Part shown: positions 42,549-53,430 of the stretch, piece after piece | Layout: the number at the start of each line of letters is the position of its first letter | Numbering within the stretch: the first letter of the stretch is position 1 | Source: Kosakonia pseudosacchari | GTDB lineage: Bacteria > Pseudomonadota > Gammaproteobacteria > Enterobacterales > Enterobacteriaceae | NCBI RefSeq assembly: GCF_900184035.1 | Contig: NZ_FXWP01000010.1 | Location: 186,001 to 250,000, forward strand | Length of the DNA stretch: 64,000 bases | Direction: 5' to 3' | The notes under the pieces: generated by a model | Told to the model about the DNA's origin: nothing | What the model saw: the letters and a program-made list of their open reading frames with translations, nothing else | The model's database searches: none | Position numbers and translations under genes: made by a program

Positions 42549-44219
42549 ATGTTGACTCGTATTAAACTTGTGACCAGTTTGTTGCTGGTATTGGCATTAT
42601 TTGGCTTGTTACAACTCACTTCCGGCGGCTTGTTCTTTAACGCGCTGAAACAGGACAAAGAAAACTTCAACGTTTTACAAACCATTCGCCAGCAGCAATC
42701 CACGCTGAATGCTAGCTGGGTTGCGCTACTGCAAACCCGTAATACCCTGAACCGCGCGGGTATTCGCTACATGATGGATCAGAACAATATCGGCAGCGGC
42801 GCGACCGTTAACGATCTGATGCAGATTGCCAGCACCTCGCTGAAACAGGCGGAAGCGAACTGGAATGCTTACCAGGCGCTGCCGCGCGATCCGCGCCAGA
42901 GTGAAGAGGCTGCGGCAGAGATCAAACGCAACTACGACATCTACCACAACGCGCTGGCGGAACTGATCCAGTTGCTGGGCGCCGGTAAGATCAATGACTT
43001 CTTCGACCAGCCGACCCAGAGCTATCAGGATGGTTTTGAGAAACAATACGTTAACTATTTGCAGCAGAACGATAGCCTGTATGAACAAGCGGTTCGCGAC
43101 AGCGAAAGCTCCTATGGTTCTGCGGTGTGGGTCATCATTACCGTGCTGATCGTGGTACTGGCTGTGATCGTCTGTGTCTGGGTTGGGATCAAAGGCGCGC
43201 TGATTAAGCCGCTCAACCATTTGATCGACAACATTCGCCATATTGCCGGTGGCGATTTGGTGCAGCGCATCGAAGTGCAGGGTTCCAATGAAATGGGCGT
43301 GCTGGCAGAGAGCCTGCGCCATATGCAAAGCGAACTGGTGCGTACCGTTAGCGATGTACGTAACGGTGCCAACGCCATTTACAGCGGTGCCAGCGAAATT
43401 TCCGTGGGTAACAACGATCTCTCTTCCCGTACCGAACAGCAGGCGGCTTCTCTGGAAGAGACCGCTGCCAGCATGGAAGAGCTGACCGCCACGGTGAAAC
43501 AGAACGCCGAAAACGCCCGTCAGGCAAGCCACCTGGCGCTGAGCGCGTCTGAAACCGCGCAGAAAGGCGGTAAAGTGGTGGATAACGTGGTGCAGACGAT
43601 GCGCGATATTACCGCCAGTTCGCAGAAAATCGCTGACATTATCAGCGTGATCGACGGCATTGCCTTCCAGACTAACATCCTTGCGCTTAACGCGGCTGTC
43701 GAAGCGGCGCGTGCGGGTGAGCAGGGTCGTGGCTTTGCGGTGGTTGCAGGCGAAGTGCGTAACCTGGCACAGCGCAGCGCCCAGGCCGCTCGCGAGATCA
43801 AGAGCCTGATTGAAGACTCTGTTGGCCGCGTTGAAGTGGGGTCGACACTGGTGGAAAGCGCCGGTGAAACCATGGATGAGATCGTCAACGCCGTTACGCG
43901 TGTTACCGACATCATGGGCGAAATTGCCTCTGCTTCTGATGAGCAGAGCCGCGGCATTGACCAGGTTGGTCTGGCGGTCTCTGAAATGGATCGCGTTACC
44001 CAGCAGAACGCCTCGCTGGTGGAAGAGTCTGCCGCCGCTGCAGCCGCGCTGGAAGAACAAGCCAGCCGCCTGACGCAGGCCGTTTCCGTGTTCCGCATCA
44101 TGCAGGATCAACGTAAAAACGCTGGCGTAACGCCAAGCAGTTTCGTCAAAGCGGAACCTGCATCGGCCCTGCCGCGTAAAGCCGCGACCGATGCGGGTGA
44201 GAACTGGGAAACCTTCTAA
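42549..44219 (+). CDS. tsr: Methyl-accepting chemotaxis protein I, serine receptor Tsr
   Basis: A 556-residue chemoreceptor. The first membrane helix spans residues 7-29 and the second about 192-214. The periplasmic four-helix bundle between them has [20 protein letters not shown], the serine-binding stretch of Tsr. A HAMP domain follows, then the signalling hairpin with [29 protein letters not shown]. The C-terminal pentapeptide NWETF recruits the CheR methyltransferase. It is transcribed from a sigma-28 promoter and lies divergent from btsT, as in E. coli. Confidence 0.95.
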   Translation: MLTRIKLVTSLLLVLALFGLLQLTSGGLFFNALKQDKENFNVLQTIRQQQSTLNASWVALLQTRNTLNRAGIRYMMDQNNIGSGATVNDLMQIASTSLKQAEANWNAYQALPRDPRQSEEAAAEIKRNYDIYHNALAELIQLLGAGKINDFFDQPTQSYQDGFEKQYVNYLQQNDSLYEQAVRDSESSYGSAVWVIITVLIVVLAVIVCVWVGIKGALIKPLNHLIDNIRHIAGGDLVQRIEVQGSNEMGVLAESLRHMQSELVRTVSDVRNGANAIYSGASEISVGNNDLSSRTEQQAASLEETAASMEELTATVKQNAENARQASHLALSASETAQKGGKVVDNVVQTMRDITASSQKIADIISVIDGIAFQTNILALNAAVEAARAGEQGRGFAVVAGEVRNLAQRSAQAAREIKSLIEDSVGRVEVGSTLVESAGETMDEIVNAVTRVTDIMGEIASASDEQSRGIDQVGLAVSEMDRVTQQNASLVEESAAAAAALEEQASRLTQAVSVFRIMQDQRKNAGVTPSSFVKAEPASALPRKAATDAGENWETF

Positions 44220-44227
44220 TCGTTATT

Positions 44228-44254
44228 TGCGCCCTGTCACACAGGGCGCATTTT
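44228..44254 (+). terminator. Terminator of tsr
   Basis: TGCGCCCTGT and ACAGGGCGCA form a 10-bp stem with a 3-base loop followed by TTTT, 8 bases after the stop codon. Confidence 0.85.
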
Positions 44255-44304
44255 CTCCCGCTTCACCGTGCTATGCTCATTGCATCATGTCGCGGAGAAG
44301 CCTT

Positions 44305-45117
44305 ATGAACCTCGTTGCTGTTCCTGCCATCCACTATAGTTGCGAAGCGCTGACCACTATTACCGGTGCCTGTTTTGAAGGCTACCGCGTACCGTTTTCT
44401 CTGCCGCCCGATGTATTTGCACAACGCTTTCTTGCCGAAGGGTTAAGCCTCGTCGATTCCTGCGTCTGGCTGGCAGGCGATACGCCTGCCGCAGTGGCGT
44501 TGATCGCCCGGCGTGGCGATTTCGCCCGCCTGGCGGCCTTTGCGGTTTGCCCGCAATTTCGTGGCCAGGGCGTGGGCAGACAAATATTACCGCCGTTAAT
44601 GGCGACACTGCGCAGCAAAGGCGTTCGCCAGATATGGCTGGAAGTGATGAGCGATAATCATGCCGGTATCGCCCTTTATCATGCGCTGGGGTTTGCCACC
44701 GTTCAGCCGCTGTTTGGTTATCAGGGACGCGCGGATGTGGCTGAAGAGAACGGCACATTACAGGAGTGCTATCCGCTGGAAGTGGTGCGCAGCGCCATCA
44801 GTGAATGCCATGACCGGCTGCCGTGGCAGGTGGATCCGCTCACTGCGGTATCGCTGCCCGTGCGGGCATTCGAGTACCGCAAACATGCTTATGCGCTGGT
44901 TTCCACTCTCGGCGACAAACCCCTGCTGCGGTTTATTTATGTGGAGTCCGAATACCGGCGCAAAGGGTTTGCCTGCGAGTTGCTGCAGGCGCTGAACCAG
45001 CATTTTCCGGCGCTTGGCACCACCGTGGCGGTGCCAGAGCGTTTTTCATCTCTGTTTCAGCGCGCGGGCTACGCCACCATGGCCATCAGCCAGTACGAAA
45101 TGAAAGCGGAACTGTAG
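44305..45117 (+). CDS. GNAT family N-acetyltransferase with two domains
   Basis: A 270-residue protein. The first GNAT domain contains the acetyl-CoA loop FRGQGVGRQILPPLMATL and GIALYHALGFATVQP. A second, weaker GNAT-like domain near the C-terminus has the corresponding YRRKGFACELLQALNQ. The start at 44305 follows GCGGAGAAGCCTT. The substrate is unknown. It is inserted between tsr and opgB, where it ends 3 bases from the converging opgB gene. Confidence 0.83.
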   Translation: MNLVAVPAIHYSCEALTTITGACFEGYRVPFSLPPDVFAQRFLAEGLSLVDSCVWLAGDTPAAVALIARRGDFARLAAFAVCPQFRGQGVGRQILPPLMATLRSKGVRQIWLEVMSDNHAGIALYHALGFATVQPLFGYQGRADVAEENGTLQECYPLEVVRSAISECHDRLPWQVDPLTAVSLPVRAFEYRKHAYALVSTLGDKPLLRFIYVESEYRRKGFACELLQALNQHFPALGTTVAVPERFSSLFQRAGYATMAISQYEMKAEL

Positions 45118-45120
45118 CGG

Positions 45121-47409
45121 TCAGCCTTCACGGTTCACCACTTTGATTTCCACCAGGCCGACGCCCAGTTTGCGCGGCGAATGACCAAGAATATTACCTT
45201 CGTTGGTGGATTGCGGTTCCGGCGGCACGATGACCAGCCGGTTGCTGTGAGACGGATTGCTAAAGTGCAGCGTGGTGGTGCTGAGCTCATTACCCAGCGT
45301 CAGCGTTTGTTGTTGATCGCCAACGCGCACCGGAATTGGCCGGTTGGCATTCGGGCCATAGGCTTTGGCGGTGATCACCAGCTCAAACTGTTCCGGCAGC
45401 GGTTGGTTATATTCGATAGCCACTTCCTCGCCCAGATTGGCATTCGACCAGCGCCCCCAGCTTTCCGGCCGGGAGAGGCCGCTGAACTGTTTTATCTCTT
45501 CCGGCGCGCCCGCCACGTTAAAGACAAAACTGTCGGCTTTGTAGCGAATGCTATCGTCGAGGATCTTCAGGGTATCGACGTTTTTCTGGTAACGATCGCT
45601 ACTGATCACCGTTTGTTTAAACGCGGTTTTCCCTTTCCACTGCACTTTGTCGACACGCTGGACTTGCTGTTCGCCGCCCAGTTGCCCCTGCGAGACGCAC
45701 CAGTCGGTAGACAGCGCCAGTTCCGGTGACCATAAGCGCGCCATTTTGTAGCATTGGTCGATCCAGACGAAATTATCGCGCGGGGCGAAATCCGCCAGCT
45801 GGAAGCGCAGCGGTGCAGAATACTCACTTTCTGGCAGCGGTTCGACTTTATCCGATACCCGCACCAGCAGCGGCAAACGGAACTGGCTACCAGAGAAGGC
45901 CACCATCTGTTTATCCGTATCGATGGTGAAATCTTTCATCTCTTTCGGGAAGTTCCACAGACGGATAATGTCCGGTTTCCACGCCAGCATTTTCGCTTTC
46001 ATATTGAGGAAAATCCCCGAAAGCGACTGCCCGGACAGGCTGCTACGACCAAGGCCGAGGAAATTATCGCCGCCGAGAATATCCAGCACGGTTGCGCCGT
46101 TATCAAGGGTGCTGCGCTTAATCCCGGAGATATCCTGCTGCGGTTCATCGCCGCGCAGCACAAAGAACAGGTTGCTGCGATCGTGCTTGTTGAGGTATTT
46201 CCACGCGGTGTTATTCATCGCCAGGTGATCCGACGACACCACGATCACTGTGTCTTTAAACCACGGTGAGGCTTTGATTTTGTTGATAAGCGCGGCGATA
46301 TTTTGCTGGCTGCAGGTTACCGCGCTAAATGACTGGTTCGGCTTGCCATCGTAGGCATAACGTTTACGTTCGCAGCCGCGCGAGATAAAACCGTCCGGGT
46401 GGTGGGTATCTACCGTCAGTGCAAACAGCGAAAAGCGTTTACCGGAACGGGAGAGTTCCTCGTACTGTTTCCACACGGTATCCAGCACCGTATCGTCATA
46501 AAAACCCCAGTCGTTACGGTAATGCGGGTCCGCTACCTCTTTTTTTAGCTCTTCTGCGCCGATCAGATAATCAAATCCGTGAGATTTCAAAAACACATCT
46601 TTCCCGGCAAAACGCAGGTTAGCCCCCTGAATGAAGTGGTTTTCATAACCGGAATTTTTCAGGATGTCGCCAAGGCAAAGATTCTGCGGAAAGAAGCTGG
46701 AAACGGAGGCCGACGCGTTGCCTTCGAATGGCGCGAACAGCGGAATGCCGCACTGCGACGAGACCATGCCGGCAATAGTGTAATCGGTGCCGGGTAGCTG
46801 TTCGGTATGGCTAAAATCAATGCCTTCTTCTTTAAGCGCCCCCAATTCTGGCGTCAGGCCGGGAAACGCTTCCTCGTTAAAATAGGTGCGCTCAAGGCTT
46901 TCACCGTAGATGTAAACGAGGTTCAGTTTGGGGTTGGGGATCTGCTTGGCTGGTACTTTATAAAAAGTGGCAAAGTCAGGATCGCCTTCGCGCGTCTGAG
47001 ATTTTACCAGCTCGGTAATCTGGCGGAACGCCGGGCTGGCGTCTACCGAACCGAGCGCCAGCGCAAGTGCGAGTAAGCTATAGCCGAAATGGTGTGGCAG
47101 ATGGCGACGACGGCGCAGCACCCAGCCGAGCGCGCAAAACACCGCCACCAGCGCTAACACTAATCCTGCGCCGGGAAGCAGATATTTGCCGACCCCTGCG
47201 CCTGTCAGGCTGTTGGTCAGGGTGTATAACACCGCGTCGTTGATGCCGTCGCCGGTAAAATAATTGCTGGCGTAAAGCGTGATATTCAGGATGACAAACA
47301 GACCCAGCACCAGCAAGGTGGCGCTAAACCACCAGGTATTACGGCCCGCTTTCCAGGCATAGATAGCCACAGAGGCAAGAAACAGCGCGATAGAGAGCAA
47401 CTCGGACAA
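45121..47409 (-). CDS. opgB: Phosphoglycerol transferase I (osmoregulated periplasmic glucan modification)
   Basis: A 762-residue inner-membrane enzyme of the alkaline-phosphatase/sulfatase superfamily. Three or four N-terminal helices are followed by a large periplasmic catalytic domain with [15 protein letters not shown], the nucleophile Thr in [13 protein letters not shown] and metal ligands in VDTHHPDG and VVSSDHLAM. It moves phosphoglycerol from phosphatidylglycerol to periplasmic glucans. The start codon is TTG, preceded by GAGGAATAACGG, and the protein start MSELLS matches E. coli OpgB. Its 3' end nearly touches the GNAT gene. Confidence 0.95.
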   Translation of the reverse strand: MSELLSIALFLASVAIYAWKAGRNTWWFSATLLVLGLFVILNITLYASNYFTGDGINDAVLYTLTNSLTGAGVGKYLLPGAGLVLALVAVFCALGWVLRRRRHLPHHFGYSLLALALALGSVDASPAFRQITELVKSQTREGDPDFATFYKVPAKQIPNPKLNLVYIYGESLERTYFNEEAFPGLTPELGALKEEGIDFSHTEQLPGTDYTIAGMVSSQCGIPLFAPFEGNASASVSSFFPQNLCLGDILKNSGYENHFIQGANLRFAGKDVFLKSHGFDYLIGAEELKKEVADPHYRNDWGFYDDTVLDTVWKQYEELSRSGKRFSLFALTVDTHHPDGFISRGCERKRYAYDGKPNQSFSAVTCSQQNIAALINKIKASPWFKDTVIVVSSDHLAMNNTAWKYLNKHDRSNLFFVLRGDEPQQDISGIKRSTLDNGATVLDILGGDNFLGLGRSSLSGQSLSGIFLNMKAKMLAWKPDIIRLWNFPKEMKDFTIDTDKQMVAFSGSQFRLPLLVRVSDKVEPLPESEYSAPLRFQLADFAPRDNFVWIDQCYKMARLWSPELALSTDWCVSQGQLGGEQQVQRVDKVQWKGKTAFKQTVISSDRYQKNVDTLKILDDSIRYKADSFVFNVAGAPEEIKQFSGLSRPESWGRWSNANLGEEVAIEYNQPLPEQFELVITAKAYGPNANRPIPVRVGDQQQTLTLGNELSTTTLHFSNPSHSNRLVIVPPEPQSTNEGNILGHSPRKLGVGLVEIKVVNREG

Positions 47410-47603
47410 CCGTTATTCCTCATCAACGCCAGACATATTGCTGGCCATTAATTTTTGTAACAGGGCGTATAATTTAATGTTGGCGTCACATATCTGCAAT
47501 TGTAGTGTCACTTTATAACGAGCTTATTCAGAATTGGTTTAGAAAAGTGTAATAGTGATGGCCGTCGCACTGGCGGCGTTCCGGTAACGTGGGGAAGGGG
47601 AAG

Positions 47604-47626
47604 GCCGCGTTCTGGCTGAACGCGGC
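47604..47626 (-). terminator. Hairpin after yjjA
   Basis: GCCGCGTTC and GAACGCGGC form a 9-bp stem with a 5-base loop, 7 bases beyond the yjjA stop codon. No T-run follows, only CCTTCCCC. Confidence 0.5.
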
Positions 47627-47632
47627 GGGATA

Positions 47633-48130
47633 TCAGGAGAGGAAATTAACGCCCTGCTTAAGGACGATATCGCAGGCTTTGGATTTCACTTTTTCCGCCA
47701 GCGGCGTACTACCGATGTTGCTCAAATTCAGCTGTTCACCGTTTTTGGTGTTCAGCATGCCCTGGATCCCTTCGAGATAATTGGTGTCTTGCTTTTGCTG
47801 AGCGGCACCCAGACCCAGTTTATCCAGCACCTGGTTTTTCACATTTTCGGTATTCGTCAGGCTGGAGAGCTTGTTTTTCGCACACCAGCTCATCACGCCC
47901 GCCGCGTTGTTCATGGTGCCAGCGCTCAGCGCCTGGTTACCGCCATTAAGCAGGCTTGTCAGGGAAGAGAGCGACAAGCCCCCTTGTTGAGAGGATGAGG
48001 CGGTGGATTTTTGGCTGAGCTCGCTGGCGGCGCTGGAAAGCGTGTCCTGCCAGGAGGCGGCTTGCGCAAAACCGGTGAGCAGCGCGCTACCGAGTGCGGC
48101 GCCGCAAAGCAGGCGTTGGGTAAATTTCAT
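47633..48130 (-). CDS. yjjA: DUF2501 periplasmic protein YjjA
   Basis: A 165-residue exported protein with a signal peptide cleaved near AQAAS. The mature part is rich in Ser, Gln and Leu and contains two cysteines (MSWCAKNKLSS and SKACDIVLKQGVNFL). Sequence and position upstream of dnaC match YjjA. The family (DUF2501) has no known function. Confidence 0.88.
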   Translation of the reverse strand: MKFTQRLLCGAALGSALLTGFAQAASWQDTLSSAASELSQKSTASSSQQGGLSLSSLTSLLNGGNQALSAGTMNNAAGVMSWCAKNKLSSLTNTENVKNQVLDKLGLGAAQQKQDTNYLEGIQGMLNTKNGEQLNLSNIGSTPLAEKVKSKACDIVLKQGVNFLS

Positions 48131-48205
48131 ATCGTGCGGATCCTGATGTCAACGAAGGCGGCCAGTATACACCGGGGCGCGGGCGCGCCACGGATGGGAA
48201 AACTC

Positions 48206-48943
48206 TCAATACTCTTTACCGGTGACGCGGCTGCGGTAACTCTCCCAGTTGAAAATCACCCACAGGCTGTTGCCGAGGCGCATCCTGTCCATCACGCGTT
48301 CGCCCAACAGCTTATTCATCTCTTCCAGGTTGCTGTTGGTCAGCATGCCTGTCGGGCGCTTGGACGAAGAACGGCGGTCAACAATCTGGTTGATAATGAC
48401 TTTTTCGTAGCGGGATTCCGTCTGCATACCGATTTCATCAATCACCAGCAGATCAACGCTGCTTAAATCATTGAGCAACTGCTCTTCGCTGTTTTCTTTA
48501 TTGCCGAAGGTCTCTTTCATGGCCGACATAATGTCGGCAACGGTAATGATCAGCACCGATTTACCGCGCAACAGCAGTTCATTACAGATAGCCGCCGCCA
48601 GATGATTTTTACCGGTTCCCGGTTTGCCCGAAAAGATAAAACTGGCGATATTACCGTCGAACTCTTCTACATATTGCCGTGCCTGGCTCAATGCCCGCAT
48701 CTGGCCTTCCGTCTCAACACGATAGTTATCGAAAGAGCAGTTCTGATGCAGGGGACGAATGCCGGAACGGTTGAAGGTGCGCTGCATTTTCATGGCGCGA
48801 TTTTCGCGCTCCAGCGCCGCCGAACGGATTTCGCCTTGTTGCTTCTGCCAGGCCATCAACTCTTCGCCGGTTTTAAAGGCAGGCTCGGTGTTGGCTGGCA
48901 TCATTTTTTGCAGTCGCTTCATCAATTCGCCGACGTTTTTCAT
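48206..48943 (-). CDS. dnaC: DNA replication helicase loader DnaC
   Basis: A 245-residue AAA+ ATPase, the length of E. coli DnaC. The N-terminal 60 residues bind DnaB. The Walker A is SGKPGTGKNHLAAAI, the Walker B is LLVIDEIG, and sensor/arginine-finger residues lie in GMLTNSNLEEM and ERVMDRMRLG. It loads DnaB helicase at oriC and, with PriA-PriB-DnaT, at restarting forks. It follows dnaT by 2 bases. Confidence 0.96.
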   Translation of the reverse strand: MKNVGELMKRLQKMMPANTEPAFKTGEELMAWQKQQGEIRSAALERENRAMKMQRTFNRSGIRPLHQNCSFDNYRVETEGQMRALSQARQYVEEFDGNIASFIFSGKPGTGKNHLAAAICNELLLRGKSVLIITVADIMSAMKETFGNKENSEEQLLNDLSSVDLLVIDEIGMQTESRYEKVIINQIVDRRSSSKRPTGMLTNSNLEEMNKLLGERVMDRMRLGNSLWVIFNWESYRSRVTGKEY

Positions 48944-48945
48944 CG

Positions 48946-49485
48946 TTATCCTCTAAAACCTGGTGGGATTTGATTATCCGGTTCGGACAGGGCGTTAATA
49001 TCCCGCTTTGTCGCGCCGTTCTGGCTGCTACGGCCCATTTGCAGGCTACGCGCCAGTTTTTGCTGCCACTGGACGTGATGGAAAACTTTGCCTTCTGCCT
49101 GCCAGTAAGCCACGAACGAGGCCAGCTCTTCCGGCGTTGCGGGCTGGGCCAGCGCAATGCCCCACATCGCCGCCAGGCGCTGAAAGTCAGCATCTGGCTG
49201 CCAGCCTGCGTACATGGCGAATTTGCCCATGGGCACATTTACCGGCGCGGCGGCGGGTTCTTCGTAAAATTGTGCATCGAGCGAAATATCGCTCACTGGA
49301 CGCGCAAGCTGTGCTTCGAGCGCCAGAAGCTGTTCAAGGCGCTGCGGCGTAATAGCGTAAAACGCGGGGCGATTATTGGCAAAAACGGCGATGGCGCCGC
49401 CTTCCGTGCGTGCCAGCACGCAGGCGGGATCGCGCACAAATTCATCAATGCCAATGACATTCGGCGTCAGGATTCTGGAAGACAT
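48946..49485 (-). CDS. dnaT: Primosomal protein DnaT
   Basis: A 179-residue protein matching DnaT (primosomal protein I). The N-terminus ([17 protein letters not shown]) mediates oligomer formation. The C-terminal half, with [16 protein letters not shown] and [22 protein letters not shown], binds single-stranded DNA and PriB. It bridges PriA-PriB to DnaB-DnaC in replication restart. Transcribed with dnaC. Confidence 0.95.
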   Translation of the reverse strand: MSSRILTPNVIGIDEFVRDPACVLARTEGGAIAVFANNRPAFYAITPQRLEQLLALEAQLARPVSDISLDAQFYEEPAAAPVNVPMGKFAMYAGWQPDADFQRLAAMWGIALAQPATPEELASFVAYWQAEGKVFHHVQWQQKLARSLQMGRSSQNGATKRDINALSEPDNQIPPGFRG

Positions 49486-49591
49486 AACGCGTTCTCAAAC
49501 AGGATTACTACGGATACGGCGCACTGTGCTTTTTTCACACAGGCATAATCACACATAGTAACACAGTGAACGCAAAGGGCAGTATCGCACG

Positions 49592-49614
49592 AAAAAGCCG
49601 GGTTTCCCCGGCTT
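49592..49614 (-). terminator. Terminator of ohr
   Basis: On the minus strand AAGCCGGG and CCCGGCTT pair around GAAA and are followed by TTTC. It lies about 30 bases after the ohr stop codon and before dnaT. Confidence 0.75.
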
Positions 49615-49645
49615 GTGATTTTCCTGAAACGTTAGCTTGTTGGCG

Positions 49646-50074
49646 TTACGCGATGATATTCAGCGTAACGTCGATGTTGCCACGCGTGGCATTGGAGTAA
49701 GGGCAAACAATATGCGCGGCATCGACCAGTTTTTTGGCTTCGGCGGCGTCCATCCCCGGCAGGTGGATGTTCAGTTTGGCTTCGATACCAAAACCGGTGG
49801 GCAAAGGCCCGATACCAACTTCACCTTCAATAAAGGCTTCTTTTGGCATGCTGATTTTGTCGCGACCGGCGACAAATTTCATGGCGCCGAGGAAGCAGGC
49901 GGAGTAACCCGCAGCGAACAGCTGTTCCGGGTTAGTGACTTCGCCACCCGCGCCGCCCATCTCTTTCGGCACGCCCAGTTTGACATCCAGTACGCCGTCG
50001 GAAGAGGTTGCGCGACCATCACGGCCTCCGGTTGCTTTGGCTTTGGCAGTGTAAACCACTTTTTCTAAAGACAT
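49646..50074 (-). CDS. ohr: Organic hydroperoxide resistance protein Ohr
   Basis: A 142-residue thiol peroxidase of the Ohr/OsmC fold. The catalytic cysteines are C60 in YSACFLGAMK and C124 in IVCPYSNAT. It reduces organic and fatty-acid hydroperoxides with lipoylated proteins as electron donor. The start at 50074 (MSLEKVVYTA) has AAGGAACCTGCC ahead; the longer frame has none. It lies 82 bases after ohrR on the same strand. E. coli K-12 lacks this pair at the dnaT-yjjB junction. Confidence 0.93.
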   Translation of the reverse strand: MSLEKVVYTAKAKATGGRDGRATSSDGVLDVKLGVPKEMGGAGGEVTNPEQLFAAGYSACFLGAMKFVAGRDKISMPKEAFIEGEVGIGPLPTGFGIEAKLNIHLPGMDAAEAKKLVDAAHIVCPYSNATRGNIDVTLNIIA

Positions 50075-50156
50075 GGCAGGTTCCTTATTATCTAGAGTGT
50101 TTGCTATAAAGTAGTGTGCTATTTTGTTGCTGGAAATAACTCCCTGCAAAGGGAGC

Positions 50157-50612
50157 TTATGCCCGTTGAAACTGTTGGCGAAGCCGTTCAAGTTGCTGCT
50201 TGATATCGGCAAGCGTTGCGCTATCACAAGCCATTGCACAGCCGATTGCTTCCGGAATCGACGTCGCTTGCTGCTGCAGTTCACGCCCGCTTTCGCTTAA
50301 GGTGATCACCACCTGACGTTCATCCTGGCGCGAACGTTGACGACGAATCAACCCGGCGCTTTCCAGACGCTTCAGCAGCGGCGTCAGCGTGGCGGAGTCG
50401 AGAAACAGGCGCTCGCCAATTTCCGACACCGTGATGTCATCTTTTTCCCACAGCACCAGCATCACCAGATATTGCGGGTAGGTGAGATTCATCGGTGCCA
50501 GTAGCTGCCGGTAGAGCTTATGCAGCGCCAGATTTGTTGAGTACAGCGCAAAACAAAACTGGTTATCTAACGCGAGCTGCGCATTCGCGGTTGGAGTCGA
50601 TGTCTTCTTCAT
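50157..50612 (-). CDS. ohrR: OhrR, MarR-family organic peroxide sensor
   Basis: A 151-residue MarR-type repressor. The reactive cysteine is C20 in [15 protein letters not shown], and the DNA-binding part has [25 protein letters not shown]. Two more cysteines near residues 125 and 129 (IGCAMACD) suggest the two-cysteine type that forms a disulfide on oxidation. It should repress itself and ohr until organic peroxide oxidises C20. An AT-rich inverted region right before the start (TTGCAAT ... TATATTCAA) may be its operator. Confidence 0.92.
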   Translation of the reverse strand: MKKTSTPTANAQLALDNQFCFALYSTNLALHKLYRQLLAPMNLTYPQYLVMLVLWEKDDITVSEIGERLFLDSATLTPLLKRLESAGLIRRQRSRQDERQVVITLSESGRELQQQATSIPEAIGCAMACDSATLADIKQQLERLRQQFQRA

Positions 50613-50934
50613 GGGATTGAATATATATAGCGTGCGATTTTATTGCAAGTTATTTTTTTTGAACAGGTAGACGCATGAGAACTTGCCTGTGGTTTCAACA
50701 TGGTATTGGCGCTTCGCAACCCGGACCGGGGGTTTTGTAAAAAGGGTTGCGAAAGAGTCAGTATCGTCGATCCGGTGAAAACGAATATTGCTTACTGAGT
50801 GTTTGGTAAGTCGCTGCTTTAGAAAATCTTTCTCTATCATGTGATTACGTTGCACGTTCCGCAATGGCTGTCAGTCTCTCTGCCTCAACCTTATTACCCC
50901 GGCAGATGTTGACTGCGACGGCAAAAAATGGACC
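50613..50934. other. Gene-free region between ohrR and yjjB
   Basis: About 320 bases with no supported gene; a 74-codon minus-strand frame here has no family match that I recognise and no good ribosome site. CGCAACCC and GGGTTGCG form an inverted repeat around 50716-50752 that may be a terminator or a trace of the junction where ohr-ohrR was inserted. Confidence 0.45.
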
Positions 50935-51408
50935 TTATACGCGGGGGCGTTTGCGGTAAATCCACAGACCAGGAATCGACAGGCCAATAGAGAGTGCCCC
51001 GACAATCGAGGATGCTTTCAGGAAATTCGTCAACAGTAAAATCATCAGTTCTTCGTTGTAGCCAAAATGGCCGATCTTCACCGCCGAAATCATCGCGGTA
51101 TAAGCGGAAATGCCCGGAAACATAGGGATCACCGCCGCCACGGTAAAGACTTTCGGGTGCGCCAGATACCAGCGTGACCAGTGGATGCCAATCGAGCCGA
51201 CCAGCATTGAGGCGGCAAAGGTCGACCATTCGATATTGAATCCCCAGTGCACCATAGCGAAGCGCGAACCATGACCAATCGCGCCAAGCAGCGCGCACCA
51301 GGGTAGGGCGCGGTGCGGCACGTTAAATACCATGGCAAAGCCAACGGCAGGGATGGCCGCCAGTAACATATCCTGCGCCAGTGCAAGAAGGAACAAAATT
51401 ACATCCAT
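50935..51408 (-). CDS. yjjB: YjjB, ThrE-family exporter subunit
   Basis: A 157-residue membrane protein with four or five helices. The conserved ThrE_2 stretch includes [19 protein letters not shown] and [14 protein letters not shown]. With YjjP it forms a two-part exporter reported in E. coli to release succinate. The start at 51408 (MDVILFLLA) overlaps the yjjP stop by 10 bases; the longer frame runs inside yjjP. Confidence 0.88.
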   Translation of the reverse strand: MDVILFLLALAQDMLLAAIPAVGFAMVFNVPHRALPWCALLGAIGHGSRFAMVHWGFNIEWSTFAASMLVGSIGIHWSRWYLAHPKVFTVAAVIPMFPGISAYTAMISAVKIGHFGYNEELMILLLTNFLKASSIVGALSIGLSIPGLWIYRKRPRV

Positions 51409-52175
51409 CCGCGTAACCCCCACAGTGTCATTGCCATTACCACACCAATACAGGTGGCAAGCGTTAATAAGCTGGCGATTGCCCAACGTGCAAGCCCCGT
51501 ATTGATATGCCCTTTAAACATATCGGCAACCGAGTTAATCAGCGGAAACCCCGGTACCAAAAGCAAAACGCTGGCCGCCATGGCGACGGTGGATGATTGC
51601 AGAAAAACGGGCAGCGTCAGCATCAGGCCGGAAACTGTCGTAGCGACAAAAGCGGTGATACAAAAGTTGATTTGCGGATGTAAGTGACGACCTGCCAGAA
51701 CCAGGCGAACATACATCGCGACACTACTGGCACAAAAAGTTATAAAAGCACCATCCCAGCCGCCATTATTGAGCTTGCAAAAGCAGGCACAAGAGAGACC
51801 TACCATCAACATGACCAGCCAGCGTGGGTAGCGCAACGGTTTTACCTGAGCGAAGCGCTTCTCGACGTCTTTGCAATCCAATAACTTATGTTCAGCGAGA
51901 ATGACAATATGCTGGACTTCTGTCACCACGTGCATATTGATGCCGCGATCGCTATTTTTGCGGGTTGAAGTGAGGCACTTTCCGTCTTTAATCGTGGTAA
52001 GGACAATGGCATTGGAAGAAATCAAGCTTTCAACACTATCCATGCCGAGCGCCAGTCCCAGACGCGTTGAAAGCTCCTCAACCAGCGCACTTTCAGCGCC
52101 GTGCTGTAACAAAAAAAGGCCGCACTGAATGCACAGCCGCGTAATGGCCCGCTGTGATGACTGGTCTGTTTGCAT
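51399..52175 (-). CDS. yjjP: YjjP, ThrE-family exporter subunit
   Basis: A 258-residue membrane protein. A cytoplasmic N-terminal domain of about 110 residues ([20 protein letters not shown]) is followed by five helices with [27 protein letters not shown], the ThrE family gate motif. It pairs with YjjB. Together they are homologous to the two halves of the actinobacterial threonine exporter ThrE. Confidence 0.9.
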   Translation of the reverse strand: MQTDQSSQRAITRLCIQCGLFLLQHGAESALVEELSTRLGLALGMDSVESLISSNAIVLTTIKDGKCLTSTRKNSDRGINMHVVTEVQHIVILAEHKLLDCKDVEKRFAQVKPLRYPRWLVMLMVGLSCACFCKLNNGGWDGAFITFCASSVAMYVRLVLAGRHLHPQINFCITAFVATTVSGLMLTLPVFLQSSTVAMAASVLLLVPGFPLINSVADMFKGHINTGLARWAIASLLTLATCIGVVMAMTLWGLRGWM

Positions 52176-52707
52176 GATAACCCTGGTATTGTTGCACTGA
52201 CGCTCACGAAGGATGGAGCGGAAAGCCTATTTTTAGCACAGGACAAGGGCTGGATGGCGCTAAGAAAGATCAAGAATTGTGCATTAAATCACGCTTGTTC
52301 ATGTTCAAAAGGAGAGCTTAACGCATGTTAAGAATGACGTGATAACGGAAAAGAAACAGCAGATTTTTTCTACTTAGCTGAGAATAATGATGAAGTTAGC
52401 GTTAATAAGATCTTATGTATTATTTAAGATAATTGTTTTTTCCTTATATTAATATATGCCGGCTCTTTTAAATTTCTTATTTTATTATTAATAATGTATC
52501 GGATATTTTAATGCGCATTGTGCAATGTTGACACACTACTTGTGGATATTATAATTCAGTACATTATATTTGTTGTCATTCATAAACTGTGCCAATTTTA
52601 TGGTGACTGCATCAAAAAGGTGTTGCTACTTTACGCAATATGAGTATTAACTGAGTAAATACTTATAAATAAGATTGATAGAACGCGCAAATGGAAGCGG
52701 AGGTTTT
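52176..52707. other. AT-rich promoter region between yjjP and yjjQ
   Basis: A 532-base stretch without a gene. It is far richer in A and T than its surroundings, with several TATTAAT and TTATATT runs. In E. coli the yjjQ-bglJ promoter is silenced by H-NS, and the composition here suits the same control. Confidence 0.6.
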
Positions 52708-53430
52708 ATGCTATCGAAAGACGGCAATCAGGGGATTATCATCAGCAAAACGCCAGTGCTTAGGGTCGGGATTGGCGGCATTCTTGAGCGACATTTCCCG
52801 GAATATGCACTTAATTATTATTCGTCAGTGGAAGAGGTTGCACCGCTCAAATTAAAATCTGCCAGACTGATAATCACTGACTTATCAGGGGAACAGCGCT
52901 ATGCAAGAAAAAGCTGTCAGCAATATTATTCACTGTTTCCTCAATGCGATAACGCACGCTGGTTATTCTTCGTCTCGCGCAGCCTCTATCCTGTGGCTGC
53001 TGAGCTTCTTATGCAGCCCAAAACGACATTGCTGGCGGACGTGGAACCGATCGAGGGTGTAATTGAGGCGATTCGTAATGGGCATAAGGACGTTAAGAAT
53101 ATTAGCCCAACCTTATTGACTTCAGGATGGCATAAACACAACGACAATTCTTTTTCTAACGCAATGTTAACGTTGTCTGAGCGTAAAGTGTTACGTCTCC
53201 TCGGAAAAGGGTGGGGTATTAATCAAATCGCCACACTGCTTAAAAAAAGTAATAAAACAGTCAGTGCGCAAAAGAACAGCGCAATGCGGCGATTATCACT
53301 TCGTAGTAATGCAGATTTGTATACATGGATTAATAGCAGTCAGGGAATGAAACAGCTGGATTTTGGTACGGCGGACGGAGAACATAATGAATGGAAAATA
53401 CCAGGAAGAAGGGAAATGTTGCCATCATAG
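52708..53430 (+). CDS. yjjQ: LuxR-type transcriptional regulator YjjQ
   Basis: A 240-residue regulator. The N-terminal part resembles a degenerate receiver domain without the phosphorylation Asp set. The C-terminal LuxR helix-turn-helix is LTLSERKVLRLLGKGWGINQIATLLKKSNKTVSAQKNSAM in context, near-identical to E. coli YjjQ. The start at 52708 follows GCGGAGGTTTT. E. coli YjjQ represses motility and capsule genes. It overlaps bglJ by 40 bases, so the two are made together. Confidence 0.92.
   Translation: MLSKDGNQGIIISKTPVLRVGIGGILERHFPEYALNYYSSVEEVAPLKLKSARLIITDLSGEQRYARKSCQQYYSLFPQCDNARWLFFVSRSLYPVAAELLMQPKTTLLADVEPIEGVIEAIRNGHKDVKNISPTLLTSGWHKHNDNSFSNAMLTLSERKVLRLLGKGWGINQIATLLKKSNKTVSAQKNSAMRRLSLRSNADLYTWINSSQGMKQLDFGTADGEHNEWKIPGRREMLPS

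Noticed and set aside
42726-44111. 461-codon minus-strand frame antisense to tsr
   Set aside because: Shadow of a strongly biased coding gene; no ribosome site and no recognisable protein.
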